Part shown: positions 62,771 to 64,000 of the stretch, piece by piece
Position numbering within the stretch: the stretch's first letter is position 1
Layout of the letters: the number at the start of each line of letters is the position of its first letter
Assembly: GCA_005281725.1 (NCBI GenBank)
Contig: SSBO01000014.1
Span: forward strand, 1,113,550-1,177,549
From: Wuchereria bancrofti
Lineage: Eukaryota > Nematoda > Chromadorea > Rhabditida > Onchocercidae
Length of the DNA stretch: 64,000 nt
Direction of reading: 5' to 3'
Position numbers and translations under genes: made by a program
Notes under the pieces: generated by a model
Told to the model about the DNA's origin: nothing
What the model saw: the letters and a program-made list of their open reading frames with translations, nothing else
The model's database searches: none

Positions 62771-64000
62771 AAATGATAATGAATGATTGATTGTTGATGA
62801 TAATAATTGGTAATAATAATGATAATAATAATAATAGTAAATGCTAATCAGATTAGGAAAAAAATATATGGGAAAATAGCTTTAAGGTGAAAAAAAAGTG
62901 AAGAAAATTGCAGGGAGAGAGAGAGGGAGAGAAAGGAAGAGAGAAAAAGAAAAAGGCGAAAAAATGATAATAATTCATATTATTGATGATGATGATGATA
63001 ATAGTGATAATAACAGTAATACTGATGATGATAAAATGATAAGGAAATAAAAAGAGGACAAGAATAAAAATTGTATGAAGAAGATTGAAAAATGGAAAAT
63101 CTTAAAAAGATCTATTAATAAAGATGAAGATATTTTAATATGATGATAATGATAATGATGATGATAACAGTGGTAATGATAAATATGATTTGTAATATTT
63201 GATACACAATTCTTCCTTCAAGTTTAAGCTCTTAATTAGCAACAACAACTTTCTTTCTTCATTCACGTAAAATCTACTATCACCATTATCATTATCACAA
63301 CAATCAGTTAGTCCTAATCATTTCTATTCAAAATTAAATGTTAAAATATCTAATGCAAAACTTCCGTTATATTGAAAGTAAAAAAAAAAAACGTGATCAT
63401 ACGTGATACAGTGTGTAGTCAAAGTTGTAGTACGTATTCAAAAAACGGTTATACGTGGAAGAAAAAAAAACAAAAACCATCTTTACAGCATAAAAAATTA
63501 TTAATAAATACAATAATGCATTTATTACATAACTTTAAAATTTAATACTTATTATAAATGTTAATATAATACTTTCAAAAAAAAAAAGAAAAGTAAATAA
63601 AAATATAGAAAAAATTTTTTGGAAAGAAATTTGATTGAATTGTATGTAAAATATATAAATGATATGATTAAGATAAATATAATGATATGAAATTATATAT
63701 AATAAAGAAATTACAAGTGATAATATAATTAAGTTAAAAAGCTATTAAAAATTTTTTTTTGCAAATTTATGCTAAAAAATAATGAATGAATTGTTTATTA
63801 TTTTAAAAAGTTATTTAAAAGTTAAACAATTCTAACTTAGTAGTATATTAAATAGTAACAAATAAAAGTTCAATAAACCTAACTTAGTAGCATATTTTCA
63901 GCTATAAAACAGGAAGCCGAAAAGTGAAATTTATGCATCAATGAATTAATTCAATAATATGAAACACCTGAACTATTTGTAAACATTTGAATTTTAAACA

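Larger units (their letters stand above)
60160..64000. other. Upstream region of tensin, repeat-rich, no gene recognised
   Basis: 3.8 kb upstream of the tensin short-form start. An acceptor-like TTTTTCATCAG lies just before the ATG on the minus strand and could be a trans-splice or cis acceptor. The rest holds a 33-bp minisatellite (61636-62229), GA tracts (about 62580-62770, 62910-62955), GAT runs and A/T homopolymers. No PTP or C2 exon of a long tensin was seen. Confidence 0.55.

Noticed and set aside
1..64000. CRISPR arrays, prophage or bacterial insertion sequences
   Set aside because: The direct repeats are eukaryotic minisatellites without unique spacers of even length, and all genes are spliced nematode genes; no transposase or integrase frame was seen.

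Overview
This window is nuclear DNA of a nematode, very probably a chromadorean and perhaps a spirurine/filarial worm. The evidence is a very AT-rich genome, small exons with TTTTAG or TTTCAG acceptors, acceptor-like sites just before start codons (candidate spliced-leader sites), and a nematode-specific Ground-like gene. Genes were rebuilt exon by exon on both strands; at almost every junction the reading phase matches and the joined protein is continuous.

Layout: (1) 1-1029, non-coding, with a gap. (2) 1030-11621 (+), a 14-exon ankyrin-repeat plus SAM protein (ANKS6/MLT-2-like). (3) 11622-16479, AT-rich, with no gene seen. (4) 16480-27302 (-), a secreted Ground-like (hedgehog-related family) protein in 7 exons. 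(5) 27303-36896, 9.6 kb mostly empty, with one exon-like island at 27767-27851. (6) 36897-49875, a compact block of less AT-rich DNA: eIF2-alpha (-), prohibitin 1 (-), a divergent promoter region, ribosomal protein L27a (+), acidic ribosomal protein P1 (+) and ARL13B-type GTPase arl-13 (-). (7) 49876-53310, non-coding with tandem repeats. (8) 53311-60159 (-), a short tensin with SH2 and PTB domains. (9) 60160-64000, upstream and repeat-rich.

From memory, the five genes of block 6 are also neighbours in C. elegans (the Y37E3 clone region of chromosome I), so this looks like deeply conserved microsynteny. The block joins translation (eIF2-alpha, L27a, P1) and mitochondrial (prohibitin) housekeeping genes to one ciliary GTPase.

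The most unusual signal is in the introns. In several introns of the ankyrin-SAM gene, and in one intron each of the Ground-like gene and arl-13, tandem repeats are anchored on a splice junction. The repeat unit contains the exon edge plus the donor or acceptor, so the intron carries one to many decoy copies of the real splice site. Separately, three of the N gaps sit between identical or near-identical sequences (1525 bp, 156 bp and about 174 bp), which look like unmerged contig overlaps and not biology.
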